A stretch of DNA of 57,432 nt, from the NCBI GenBank assembly GCA_037447655.1, contig JBBHKE010001955.1, positions 1 to 57,432 on the forward strand, given 5' to 3'. Position 1 is the first letter of the stretch, and every line of letters starts with the position of its first letter. Shown in pieces: positions 23,125-33,934 of the stretch. The position numbers and the translations under genes were made by a program. Source of the DNA: Zygnema cylindricum (Eukaryota; Streptophyta; Zygnematophyceae; Zygnematales; Zygnemataceae). The notes beneath the pieces are model-generated. The model saw only the letters and a program-made list of their open reading frames with translations, was not told the origin of the DNA and ran no database searches.

Positions 23125-25069
23125 TACTGTAGTTAGACGCATACTGTTTGATTATTGTTAAATACTGGCCCGATAATGAATCCCGATAGATCTTTACTTA
23201 TTACGTACGTAATTTATTTTGTACTTCATATACGTACTTTGTTGTGCGGAATAGATTTTGAAAAAAAAATCAAAACCCTCCCCCACCTAGACCGATATAT
23301 TGCAATTGTTTTTGCTTGTCTGGAGTCATATATCGGGCTCCTCACAATTATAGAGCCAATAATGCCGATATGATTTTTATCGGGATAAAAACTTACCCGA
23401 TACACGATTTAAATTTTCTACTTTTGATTTATGGGTTCGAAATATTGAGGTTTCATTCGTTAAATTTTATTTTTTTACGATTATGCATTATTTTTAGAGT
23501 TTTTTTAACTTTTCGTAATTTTTGTTGTACAGATATAATGTACATATTTTTTGTAAAAAAGGTTGAAAGTACACTGTGAATCGCTGTTAGATTTTAGATA
23601 TCGATATAGTTTCCCATGCTTTTAGGGTAGCCGTGAAAGTTTGTGTTCACATATTCGACGCCTAAATATGTGAGAACCCGTTCTCGCAATTTTCCCTTGT
23701 CTTTTAAGACTTGCAATCAAATCTGAGTACGCTTTTCTGTGCGACGCACTCATTTTTCCCTTTCGACGCCATTCTCTAACACTTATTTTGACACTTATTT
23801 TGTACGTCTGTACGAAATAATGAGCAGTTTTAGTACAGACTGACACATTTTAACATTACTCTATCTATAAATATTCGACATTAGAATAATTAACCCTAGT
23901 TAAATAGTACCTATGTTGATGTAAACATTTTTTTGAGTTAAATTTGATTAACTGCAATTTTTTTACTTACTGCGCGTGACGGGCAATGAAAAAAATAGGG
24001 AGTACTCTCCTTTGTGCTAATAAAAAACCCGGTACTTTAATACATGGCCACATACCCTAAGTTGTAGTAGTATTTTTTATAAAAAAAATCGTATTTTTAT
24101 TTTATGATTAAGTCAAAGTCGGCCAACGCATTTTAAAAAATCTGAAATTTTGAATAACGGTATGGCTTCATGTGGCTAAGTTCGGGTTTTGTTCTGTTGT
24201 TTTCCTTTCAAACTTAGCGCCGTACTGCCTAAGTTGCGACCGTACGAAGAAATCGCAAATTTGTATAGTACAATTTGCGTCATTCTCTAACGAGGATGTA
24301 CGAAAATTTGGCGTCTTTCGTTTTTTTGACCCATTGTCACGTTATCGTCAAACTTATCATAAAACACATCGGCAGTGTGTTTAAAGCTAAGTAAAATCCG
24401 TTTCCACCAATAGGAAAACAATTTTTCACGTGTGATATTTTTTCAAAAAAATTTGACGAAAAAAAAGTACATGGTTGTTGGGTTTTGTCCGGTAGTACCT
24501 TGTACGGTTTTTTTTTTGCACGGGTCTCGATGCTGCAGTGTCATTTTGCGCAAAGTTGAATAATCTGCGAAGGTGAAAAATCTGCGAAGTCATGGTGGTC
24601 GGACAGGCGAGGTTTACGCAAAGGTATGTTTTACAGCCACAGCTGCAAGGCTCTACGTTACGATGTCACGCAATGACACGCGACATGCAAAACCGTTTCA
24701 AAAATTACGATGTGTCTTGCGACGCTTCAAAAAGTTTTGAAAAAATACAAAGACAAATTGTATATAGTGACAATTGTCACGGGTATTGTTGACGTATACA
24801 GTCGTCACAAACTTAAGTAACAATCTCGAGAGAATACATAGAGACACTTGAAATCCAGGTGCGCTAGATCCGCCCTAAAATCCAAAGTAAGTACGCTAAG
24901 TTACAACTACATGGGCCGTACCCTAATGCGCATATGCATTATTTTTCAAAAATTTTTACCGTGCGCATATTACGAATGAAACCTCTATGGTTCGAAACAC
25001 TAAAAAAATCTTGCAAGTTACGTCGTCAAAATTTACTTACTATATTGTATGCATTCGTACAGTTCAGTA
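23125..25069. other. AT-rich intergenic DNA with a dispersed repeat
   Basis: No gene supported. A solo left end of the TIR family (TACACTGTGAATCGCTGTTAG) is at about 23571. About 23620-23860 is a diverged copy of 32975-33205, with shared landmarks such as AATCTGAGT and a CGACGCACTCA block, so it is a dispersed repeat. The remainder, 23870-25060, is unassigned. Confidence 0.5.
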
Positions 25070-25578
25070 AACCGTGAATCGCTATTAGCTTTTATAACGC
25101 TAATTCGGTGCCCCCCAAATTTTGACCCAAATTCTTAAATAAAGTTAATAATTCTAAAATGTTTTTAACGTTATTTGAGGTACTTTCATATTAGGGTTAA
25201 CAACTGTAATATAGTGTCATTTTAAATAGGGTGGCGTTCGTACCATTTTGTGCTACAATAAGTGAAAAAGTACAAATGAAAGTTCAATACAGTCGCGCGC
25301 TCATGTGAATATGCACTCAAAAAACGTGTGACATAAAAAATGTGACCTTACATGATTCACGGTGTAGCGTTAACATTTAACTGCGTGAAAATTGCCGGCA
25401 CGTGCACATGTCAGAATCACGCGACCGCGTAAGATTTTGAGCATTTTTTACAACACCTATTTTAGTGTAAATATCTTAATTGCCAACAATCATTTCATGG
25501 AAATCCCAAATTAGAGTTAATAATGCTAATTGTTTTTTAACCCTAAATATTTCATAACTCGTATAGCGATTCACGGTG
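25070..25578. mobile_element. TIR element of the CACCGTGAATCG family, 509 bp
   Basis: The left end is AACCGTGAATCGCTATTAG (first base changed), the right end TATAGCGATTCACGGTG-TA. The interior is closely related to the element at 18873-19463, including a TTTTGACCCAAATTCTTAAAT segment and a TCACGCGACCGCGTAAG-like block. Confidence 0.78.
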
Positions 25579-26543
25579 TACTGACAGTACACCGTCAATC
25601 GCTATTACAGTAAAGGAATAAATAGCGTAAAAGAAAAATTAGTGTTATTGACACTAATCGGGAATTTTTTATTTTTTTTAAATGTTATATACTAATTAAT
25701 CCCTAACTGTAATTTGGGTTGTCCGGAATAATAAATACCCGCTACGGTTTCTACATTAATATGTGTACTAGTACAAAATCTGACAATTCGTACGCCGTCG
25801 CTCATTTTGGGCCTCCGTACGTGTCAGAGTGTTTTCCGGATGTAAAATCTCAGAGGTATACCGTTAAGCGTTATACTTTTTAACAGTTACTGATTTTTTT
25901 AGGTGAAATTGCTTCAACGATTACGCAACGCTATTTTAAGAAAAACGGAGGTTGATTGCCCGTTTTAATGTTACATGCTTACACTAATAACGACCATTAA
26001 CTTTAATATGTCGCATTTTAGAGGATATATTAGAGTTAAATGACGGTAAAATGTGTTTTTTTTCTAATAAAGGTGCGTTCAAAAACATCTTGTGAAACAC
26101 TAACCGATATTAGCGTTAGCGTTAAAATGTATTACAGTTAATGTTAACTATAATAACGTGACAAATGTACCGAATATCAAACAGCTCGTTCAACGCGTAA
26201 TACGATTGGTCAACCAAAAATACACGTGGCCGATTTCAAATCCACGTAAAATGATATGGCTGTAAAAACGATATGATAATGTCACAGTAATGGAATGTCC
26301 TATTTTGGCTGTCCAAAAACGAACCGTTCATTCAATATGCTCCAACGGTTCCCATGGGTCTGCCATGAAAATTGCACGGCAACATCTTTCGCCAGAAACT
26401 GGTCCAAATTTTCAAACATTCCTGCTCATTATTTCGTTTTAAAAATTTTGATAATTTGAAACACAATTTTAAATTTTAAAATGTGTACACCAAAATTTTG
26501 AGAAAAGGTCTCCCTCTTTTTCTTACCGCCACCTCTTCTTTCA
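25579..26543. other. Solo TIR-family end and unassigned AT-rich DNA
   Basis: A left terminus TA-CACCGTCAATCGCTATTACAG starts at about 25589 and resembles 55781-55990 for about 200 bp, but no matching right end was found. 26000-26540 has no recognisable gene; it may include the 5' end of the transposon that follows, though I could not find its TIR. Confidence 0.45.
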
Positions 26544-29500
26544 TTGGTATATATTCATCTCCTCCAACTCAACCATGGCACTATCTCATCAGCTTCTCTA
26601 TTTACCTTGCGTTCTAAATTCAGCTTTATTTTCTCCATATATTTTTTTGTCTGCAAGTGTTGTTTGTTTTTTGAAAATATATGGCCCATTAATACAATGT
26701 TCGCAAAATATACGACAAGAAGCACCCTTAGGCCTGAAATTTCTCCATCTCCGATTTTGGACGAAATGGTGGGAAGCGAGACTCAAGAACCTGATTTACC
26801 GACCTAAGATACATCGAACGTGGAGCCCCTCGAAGAAAGAGCTTTAATCGGAGACGTGGAGCCCCTTGAAGAATAAGCATCAAATAGAGATGTGGACCCG
26901 GCATGTGGAGACTACAATGGCGTCTTGGTGTCGAGGCGAAAACTTCAACATGTATCCACAAAGATTTCTCGCGTGCAAGTAATCAACTGGATGATTGCCG
27001 ATTCTTATGTCAATGGAGAGAATTTACTTATTCCGAGGACTATAAAGAAGTTTCCAAAACACTTTACAAGGGTGTATATGACACGTAAGAGTGTTTGCCT
27101 TTTATCAAATCATTTCTAACCCCAAATTCACTTATTGTTTGTCGCAGGATTATGTTTTCTGTTTTGTGGTTTTTTTTTATTTTTTGTTTTTTATTTAAGG
27201 GTTTATGTTTTTTGTTTATTTTTTTTGTTTTCTAATTTCTGTTTTCTTATTTATATTTTCTGTTTTCTGCTTTTTGTTTTGTTTTTTTTTCTATTTTCTC
27301 TTTTCTCTTTTCTCATTATTTTTTTTCGATTTCTTTTTTCTTTTTTTTTTTTTTTTTTTTCTTTTTTTTGTTTTTTTTTTTTGGGTTTTTTCAGTTGTCC
27401 GTTTCTTGTTCCCTCTTTGTTTTTTTCTGTTTTGTGGTCTCTGTTTTATTATTATTGTTTTATGTTTTTATGTTTTTATTTTTTTATTTTTTTATTTCAG
27501 TTTTCTATTTTCTGGTTCATAGTTTCTTTCTGATTTTTGTTTCTTGGTTTCTAATTTATAATTTGATTTTTGTTTTTTGGTTTCTGATTTATAATTTATT
27601 TTTGCAGAACACCGAAAGGCACGACGATGGTGGATACAAAGGGAGCCAAATTTAAAAGGGATAAGGGAAACGACGAATACCTTGTGTTCTTCGGGATTTG
27701 GAAGGCGAAGTGTTGCGGTGCTGAAAGCATTACCAGGTAGGGGGAGGAAAGAGATGTTGTTGGTGACATTGGTGCATTCAGAGTTAGTGGAGGAGTTTTT
27801 TCGCTGTAAAAAAATTGGTATGAAAATGTCGGTAAGCATTGTGGGGACCTTGGCGGTTGAAATCATTCGTCGAATGAAAGAGGAAGAATTCCACCCGGAA
27901 CTTTACAATGAATCTGGTCGAGAACTCCAACTTAACATCACAAAACGGTGGCTTCAACGTTTTTTGGAGAAGCACAACATTGTGGCTCAAGCTCAAAAAT
28001 GAAAACTTTTGTGTAGTCCTGAGAAGGAAGAGCACATCGAAAAAACGGTGGCGTTTCACATGGGGGTATTGAAAGAGGATTTGAATCAGGTAACCCTCTC
28101 TCCCTCTCTCCCCCTCTCCCTCTCCCCCTCCCTCTCTCTCTCCCTCTCCCTTTCTCTCTCTCTCTCCCTCTCCCTCCCTCAGCTGGACTCCGTATCCAAG
28201 CTAAAGGTGAAAATTGGAGGCGACAGTTTTCTCCTTTTGTCCGGAAAAACAACGGGATTCCGTGTTTACATGCAACAGTTCGGTTTTCAGGTAATTTTAT
28301 ATTTATTTTTTATTTTATTTTATTTATGTTTCGTTCTTTATTTTTATTTACATAATTTTTTTTTCTCCGTTATTTATTCTTATTGTTCTCTGCATATATT
28401 TGTATTTTTACCTTTTTATGTTTATCTTTGGAAGGAGAGTTTTACTTTATATTTATGATTTTTTTTCGTCACTGACTTTTATTTGCAAATTTTACTTCTC
28501 TCTTCTCTCTCTTCTCTGTCCCTCCCACCCTCTCTCCTTCCCTCCCTCCCTCAATTGATTCAATTTAGTTATTCATTTATATGCTTTTTTAACTAACTCG
28601 TTTTTTTTTTTCGGGCAGGGGGCGGTTAATTCATTTTTATCTATTTATTAGTTACTTACTTATTTACCTTTTTGTTTTTTACATGTTCAGATTTGTGTTT
28701 CGAGTTTCCTGCTAACTAATTTTTTTCTGATTTTTTTTTCTGTTTTCTGCTTTTTGTATTCTGTTTACACTTGTTTTCTGTTTTTCTGTTTATTTTTTTT
28801 ATGTTTTATGTTTTTCAGTTTTCTGTTTTTTGTTTTCTGTTGAGTATTTTCAGTTTCTGATTAGTTTTTTTTCTGTTTTATGTTTTCTGTTTTCTTTCTT
28901 CTGGTTTCTGATTTCCATTTTCTGATTTTACTTTTTTTCTGTTTTATGTTTTGTTTTTTCTAGTTTCTATTGGTTGATTTTGTTTTTTTTTGTTCTGATT
29001 TTTTTTCAACACCTTCGTGGGAATTAGGTCGATTCCAAAAGGACTTGGTGGAGAACATTGACGAAACCCATCTAATGTTTAACATGGACAACGGAAAAAC
29101 ATTAGGGTTATGGGGCGATGAGGTCGTTGCGTACGCGGATGTTGCTAGCGGTGGAGAGTCAATGACGTTGATGGTGCGTCTCACCGGGGGAGTGAACGCC
29201 AAAATCGCAGCACTGATGATTATATTCACAAATCGTAATAGAAGCTATCCAATGAGGGGTCTCCCAGACGACGTACCCGGTATGTTTCTTTAAAAGTCCA
29301 TTTGTATTTTTTTTTGTTCAATTCTCTTTTTCAGCCCACTGTGTTATGTTTTATTTTCCCCTCTCCCTCCAATCATTTTTTGTCTTACATCATCCACATC
29401 ATTTTTCGTCTTTCCTACTAACGCCCCTCCATTTGTTCAATATTTACAATTGTACGGGTTTGTTATCGCACCGGCCCCAAAGGTTGGAACGATAAAACGG

Positions 29501-30108
29501 ATTTCCCCCAATGGGTTGAAGACTACAGATCTTACCAAAGAGATCGCGAAGGCCGAGAGAAAATTATTTTCCTCGACAATTGTGGCGGCCATAATATGTC
29601 GGAGGAGTTGAGTCGGGTGTTGCTCGCCAAACGAACAATCCTCCACTTTTTCCCACCATGTGTTACTTACCTAGTGCAGCCTGTAGACTCCTTTGTGATT
29701 TCAAAGATCAAGGAGGTATGGACCAAAAAGTGGGAGGCTTGGAAGGTGGATACGATCCGTGACGATCAATGGGGGGAACCGAGTAACAAAGGTTATTCGG
29801 GGAAACTAAAGGGGCCCGGGAAAAGAATTCTTCTTGAGGTTGGCACGCGACTCCATTCACGAGGTAAACGTAATGAAGGGTAAGAAAGGGATGGGGTATG
29901 CAAGAAAGGCCATGATTCAATGTGGTTTATCGGTGAAAAATGGGAAAAGGGTGTATTTGACTGGCAGTTGAAATTCATGGAAGGCGGAATTACTGAGGGC
30001 GATGAGTGCCAGCCCATGAGGGCACGGGAATTTCTCCAAGGCATGCGAGATGCCGACACTCATGAAGACGAGGCTACCGGAAGAGACTTGGTGGACGATC
30101 TAGTATAA
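26544..30108 (+). pseudogene. Pogo/Tc1-superfamily (DDE_1-type) transposase gene, decayed
   Basis: Likely exons: about 26544-27084, 27608-28089, 29042-29279 and 29456-30108. Exon 1 encodes a helix-turn-helix-like start (VINWMIADSYVNGE..IPRTIKKFPKHF). Exon 2 continues with ARRWWIQ, LKALPGRGRK and a second DNA-binding part ending HMGVLKEDLNQ. The catalytic core shows ENIDETHLMFNMDNGKTL (first Asp), IIFLDNCGGHN (second Asp) and LVQPVDSFVISKIKEVW (third Asp). Lesions: in-frame stops near 26805 and 26874, TGA at 27999-28001, an acceptor that reads AC instead of AG before 29456, a frameshift near 29830, and another near 29970. Whether 28183-28290 (36 codons, phase 0) is an exon is unclear. A direct join of exon 2 to GGTCGATTC at 29029 gives the expected spacing but poor splice sites. 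No TIRs were identified. Confidence 0.82.
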
Positions 30109-30988
30109 TCCTTTGGTATTATGATAGGAAATTTAGAAATTATGAGGCGTGGTTTTAAGTGTTGTTTATTTCAGGCTTTTCGCATTTTTTTTTTTTTAGT
30201 ATTAGTATGATTTTCGTTTTTCCTATTTTTTTTTTTAGCTTCGTTTGTGAAGCTTGGTTATTGTTTGTATAAAATTTGACCGTAATAAGTATTATTTTGG
30301 ACCTTTATTTTCATTGTTTTTTTGATATAGTTCTATACAAAAATGTATATGGACATTGATTTATCATGATGTTGTGTGTTTGCATGGAGTATTCTTTTGT
30401 TTTTTTAAATTTCCCACACTCTTTGACTGGATATTCTTCTTCCACAATGGTGGAATTTGAGACAATTCCGTCACTGAATGGAAAAATGTAATATGAACAT
30501 TCGACAAAACACCATGTTTTCCTAATAGTGGCTAAGCGTCCCGAATGCCTCGTTGCTAGATCACTTCCAGCAATGAAAAGGTGTAACACATTTTGTCATA
30601 TAATGCTTTAGACATAAATAATTTTGTTACAAATTTGGTTCAAACTTCCTCCAAAGTTTGAACTTCCTCCAAAATGAACACTTTTTCCATAGGCAAAATA
30701 TGAGTGTTGCCACTGTAACTCTTAGCTTAGATTCTTTTTAACTTGTTTTTGTATCTCAATGTGTCTCCTCTCCTCTCAAGGTGTTTTAATTCACCGCTGT
30801 TATCCTTATTTTCGCCTTTTTATTTAATCCTTTTATTTTTACATACATGGATTTTACAATTCTCTAAAACTATTACTTTCTCGCTCAAACAGAAAAAATA
30901 CTCCGTCGCTCAATCATAATAAAACCCAAAATGAAAATTACAGAATATACATTTTTTTACATTTTGTATTTTTAATACTTTTTTGGAA
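30109..30988. other. 3' flank of the transposase relic
   Basis: T-rich, with short frames only. It contains a small direct repeat of a CTTCCTCCAAA motif near 30645-30670. No gene seen. Confidence 0.45.
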
Positions 30989-31790
30989 CAAATGTGACAC
31001 TTTTGTTAGAGCCACCATTATTGAAATTGTATGTGTTGCCAGGACATCTCGATTTTGAAACATTTACGAAAATGGGATCCAATTCAAAATCGAATATAGT
31101 GCTGTAGTTCGGGTCATACAGCACCGTTAGCCGCTATTACACTGTCGTTACTGGCGTTAAGAATTTATTGGTGTTAGTTTGAAATTAGAATATAGAAGAC
31201 TTATTTAGTGCTTGGCGACGTGGCCAATTGTAGTCCGCGCCCTAAATAGTGTTGTTAACACTATTTTGTGATCGTTGGCCAAAAAATTTAGAGACCTTAT
31301 AGCGGTGGGCGCAGTGTTGATGTTTTTGAAGTGTTAAATCCGTTTTTCTCCTTAGCACACAATTCTGTTTTTCGTCGGGAAACCATCAATCAGAAATACC
31401 CCCTTTCCCTCCCTCGCACCCTCCCTCCCTTCTAGCCCTCCCTCCCTTCTAGCCCTCCCTCCCCACTCTCCCATCTCCCCCCTAGGAAATAAACATCCGT
31501 AACGGCGAAGCGTAATCGTATAGAAACACCTAGCATATCGGTGATATCTCTAGTGATGGCCGAATCGGGTCGCATCGGCAAATCGGAATGGGCAAACTGG
31601 AAAAGAATAAAATATTAAATTGGATGAAAAAAACACATCAGTACATAGAATATCGATTTAGCCTGTTCGGCAATGATCACTATTTCTAAACTCCAATATT
31701 CCTCTCACGTTTAAACGGCTACGCTTTGAATCGCTATTAACGTTAAGAAATAATAAGTGTGAAAAAACAATTAGTGTTATTAACTCTAGT

Positions 31791-31943
31791 TTGAGTTCAA
31801 GGCCTTTCTCCAAGAAAATGTTAACTGTAATTTCTGCATAACTAATTTGAGTTCAAGGCATTTCTCCAAAAAAATATTAAATATAATTTCTGCATAACTC
31901 TAATTTGGGTTCAAGGCATTTCTCCAAAAACATATTAAATATA
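31791..31943. repeat. Short tandem repeat, unit 56-58 bp, about 3 copies
   Basis: Units begin at 31791, 31847 and 31905, each with TTGAGTTCAAGGC (TTGGGTTCAAGGC in the third), then TTTCTCCAA and AATTTCTGCATAACT. A partial fourth unit (AATTTCTGCATTACT) follows the foldback element at 32933, so that element inserted into this repeat. The duplicate is at about 38351-38503. Confidence 0.85.
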
Positions 31944-32926
31944 GGGAATTGCTAATCGCAGAGACGATTTTTGCTTCGCGCAGGTAGTTGTCAGAAATTG
32001 TACATTTGAAGTACATTTTCGTACAGCCTACGTACCTTTAAGTTTAGATTTGACGGTCAATCCGTCAAACAACTTTGACTGGCGAAATGTTGTAACGGCG
32101 GTTAAAAAAGTGTCCCGGTTGCGAACGTCGACCGTCATAAAAAAAATCAATTCACACGGCCGGCGCAAGTTTACTGTAACAGAACTGCGGCAGCCACATA
32201 TAAAAAAAAATGGCTGCGCGCAGGTACACCGCGAATCGTTATTAGAGTATATAACTCTAATTAGGGTTCTTAAAATTTTGATTTTTTTCCGCAATTAGTA
32301 AACATGATTTTTGTAATTAAATTAACAACGATATTTAAGTGCGTGGACCATAATCTGCCACGTTTCTGGCACTAAATAAGAATCAATCACACTAATTACT
32401 TTTTTACGCTATTTAAACTTTGACACTAATAACGATTCGCGGTGTAGTTTCTCACTTCGCGTGAGCTTTCCACACACCGACATTTGACTTTTGATTCTGT
32501 ATGAAGTTAATTTCGTTTCGTGCGAGTTTATAGATGTCGTACGTCGTCCTATAATTTATAACGGTTCGCGATTAGATTATATTTTTGCGGCTAAGTGCCT
32601 AAATCAAATGTCGGTGTGTGGAGGTCACGTGAGGTGAGAAACTATCTGCGCGCAGCCATTTTATTTATATGTGGCTGCCGCAGTTCTGTTACAGTAAACT
32701 TGCGCCGGCCGTGTGAATTGTTTTTTTTTTTATGACGGTCGACGTTCGCAACCGGGACACTTTTTTAACCGCCGTTACAAAATTTCGCCAGTCAAATTTG
32801 TTTGACAGATTGACCATCAAATCTAAACTTAAAGGTACGTAGCTTGTACGAAAATGTACTTCAAATGTACAATTTCTGACAACTATCTGCGCGAAGCAAA
32901 AATCGTCTCTGCGATTAGCAATTCCC
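31944..32926. mobile_element. 983-bp foldback element with an 8-bp target duplication
   Basis: The ends are GGGAATTGCTAATCGCAGAG and its reverse complement. Arms of about 300 bp are near-perfect inverted copies. TAAATATA flanks both sides (31936-31943 and 32927-32934). An 8-bp duplication suggests hAT-type mobilisation. The left arm carries a 218-bp MITE at 32227-32444. No coding capacity. Confidence 0.85.
32227..32444. mobile_element. 218-bp MITE nested in the foldback's left arm (TA target)
   Basis: The ends are CACCGCGAATCGTTATTAG and CTAATAACGATTCGCGGTG, flanked by TA at 32225-32226 and 32445-32446. The opposite foldback arm keeps the unoccupied site (GCGCGCAG-A-TA-GTTTCTCAC), which fixes both boundaries and the TA duplication. 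Tc1/mariner-type non-autonomous element. Confidence 0.93.
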
Positions 32927-33208
32927 TAAATATAATTTCTGCATTACTGAAGTTGGGTACATTTTTCCCATAATGTAGCCGGTATAGCCGGTGTTCACAT
33001 AGTCGACTTTTGAACATGTGATAACAGGTTTCCGTGATTTTCCTCCGTCTTGATCACTGAGAAGCAAATCTGAGTGCACATCTGAGTGCACTTTTTAGTA
33101 TCGACGCACTCACTTTCGCGTGTCGACGCCTTTATCTGACACTCTTATCTCTACGATTGTACAAGATAACGAGCAATTTTAGTATGGATTGACACATTTC
33201 GTACACTA

Positions 33209-33423
33209 CACCGTGAATCGCTATTAGTGTTAATAATTTCTTCGCCACTTAAAACATCTTTTCTCCGTACGCACGTCCAATTTTCAATATAACACCGCCA
33301 ATCGTAAGTTGAGAATCTTACCTTTCAATCGCAACCGTCAGATCCACAATCCGACATGTGTCTACGGAGAAAACATGTTTTAAGAGACGAAAAAAACATT
33401 AACCCTAATAGCGATTCACGGTG
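33209..33423. mobile_element. 215-bp MITE of the same family upstream of sHSP 1
   Basis: The ends are CACCGTGAATCGCTATTAG and CTAATAGCGATTCACGGTG. TA is present on the left; the right flank is CT, so one target copy is lost. It lies about 500 bp upstream of the sHSP start and is duplicated at 39753-39967. A sub-terminal inverted pair (AAAACATCTTTTCTCCGTA and TACGGAGAAAACATGTTTT) adds internal symmetry. Confidence 0.8.
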
Positions 33424-33679
33424 CTGTACCGTGTTGCGATTTTAAACCTTTCACGTGATTCGTTTACTCCATTGTACGAAATTGTATTTCATTGTACTTC
33501 ACGGTGCTATTTAAAGTACAGATTTCGTACAATTTCCTTGCATTAGCTCCGTTTCAAATCCGTACTGTCGGTGTGGAATTCCGTGCAAGACTGCAAGGCA
33601 CCTTTCGTGACGTCACAGACGCAGTTTGTAAGACAGGTATGAAACTTCCGTGCAAGACTGCCGCCGACGCTTTTATCCG

Positions 33680-33703
33680 CACCGACATTCTAGAATGTCG
33701 GTG
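33680..33703. promoter_or_regulatory. Heat-shock element in a 24-bp perfect palindrome (sHSP 1)
   Basis: CACCGACATTCT is followed directly by its own reverse complement. The centre TTCTAGAA is a canonical TTCnnGAA heat-shock-factor site. It lies about 230 bp upstream of the ATG, with an A-rich TATA candidate (CTTAAAAA) near 33752. A GTGACGTCAC-type CRE/TGA site lies about 70 bp further upstream. Confidence 0.8.
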
Positions 33704-33934
33704 GGTCCCGTGGAAATCACGCCACCTCTCTCGCCTAGTACTGTACCTTCCCCTTAAAAATCCTCCAATTCTCCCACCCAAAATCACGAATTCTCTCCTT
33801 CTCTCCCCCGACTCCCAGAGTTACTTCTCTCCCACTTTATATTCTCCTGTCCGCTTATCTATCTCTCTCCCTCTCTCTCCCTCTCTCCCTCTCTCCCTCT
33901 CTGTTTCCCTCTTTCCCACTTAATTCACTTCACA

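Noticed and set aside
27135-27533. 132-codon Phe-rich frame resembling a membrane protein
   Set aside because: It comes from a T-rich intron of the transposase relic; composition alone explains it.
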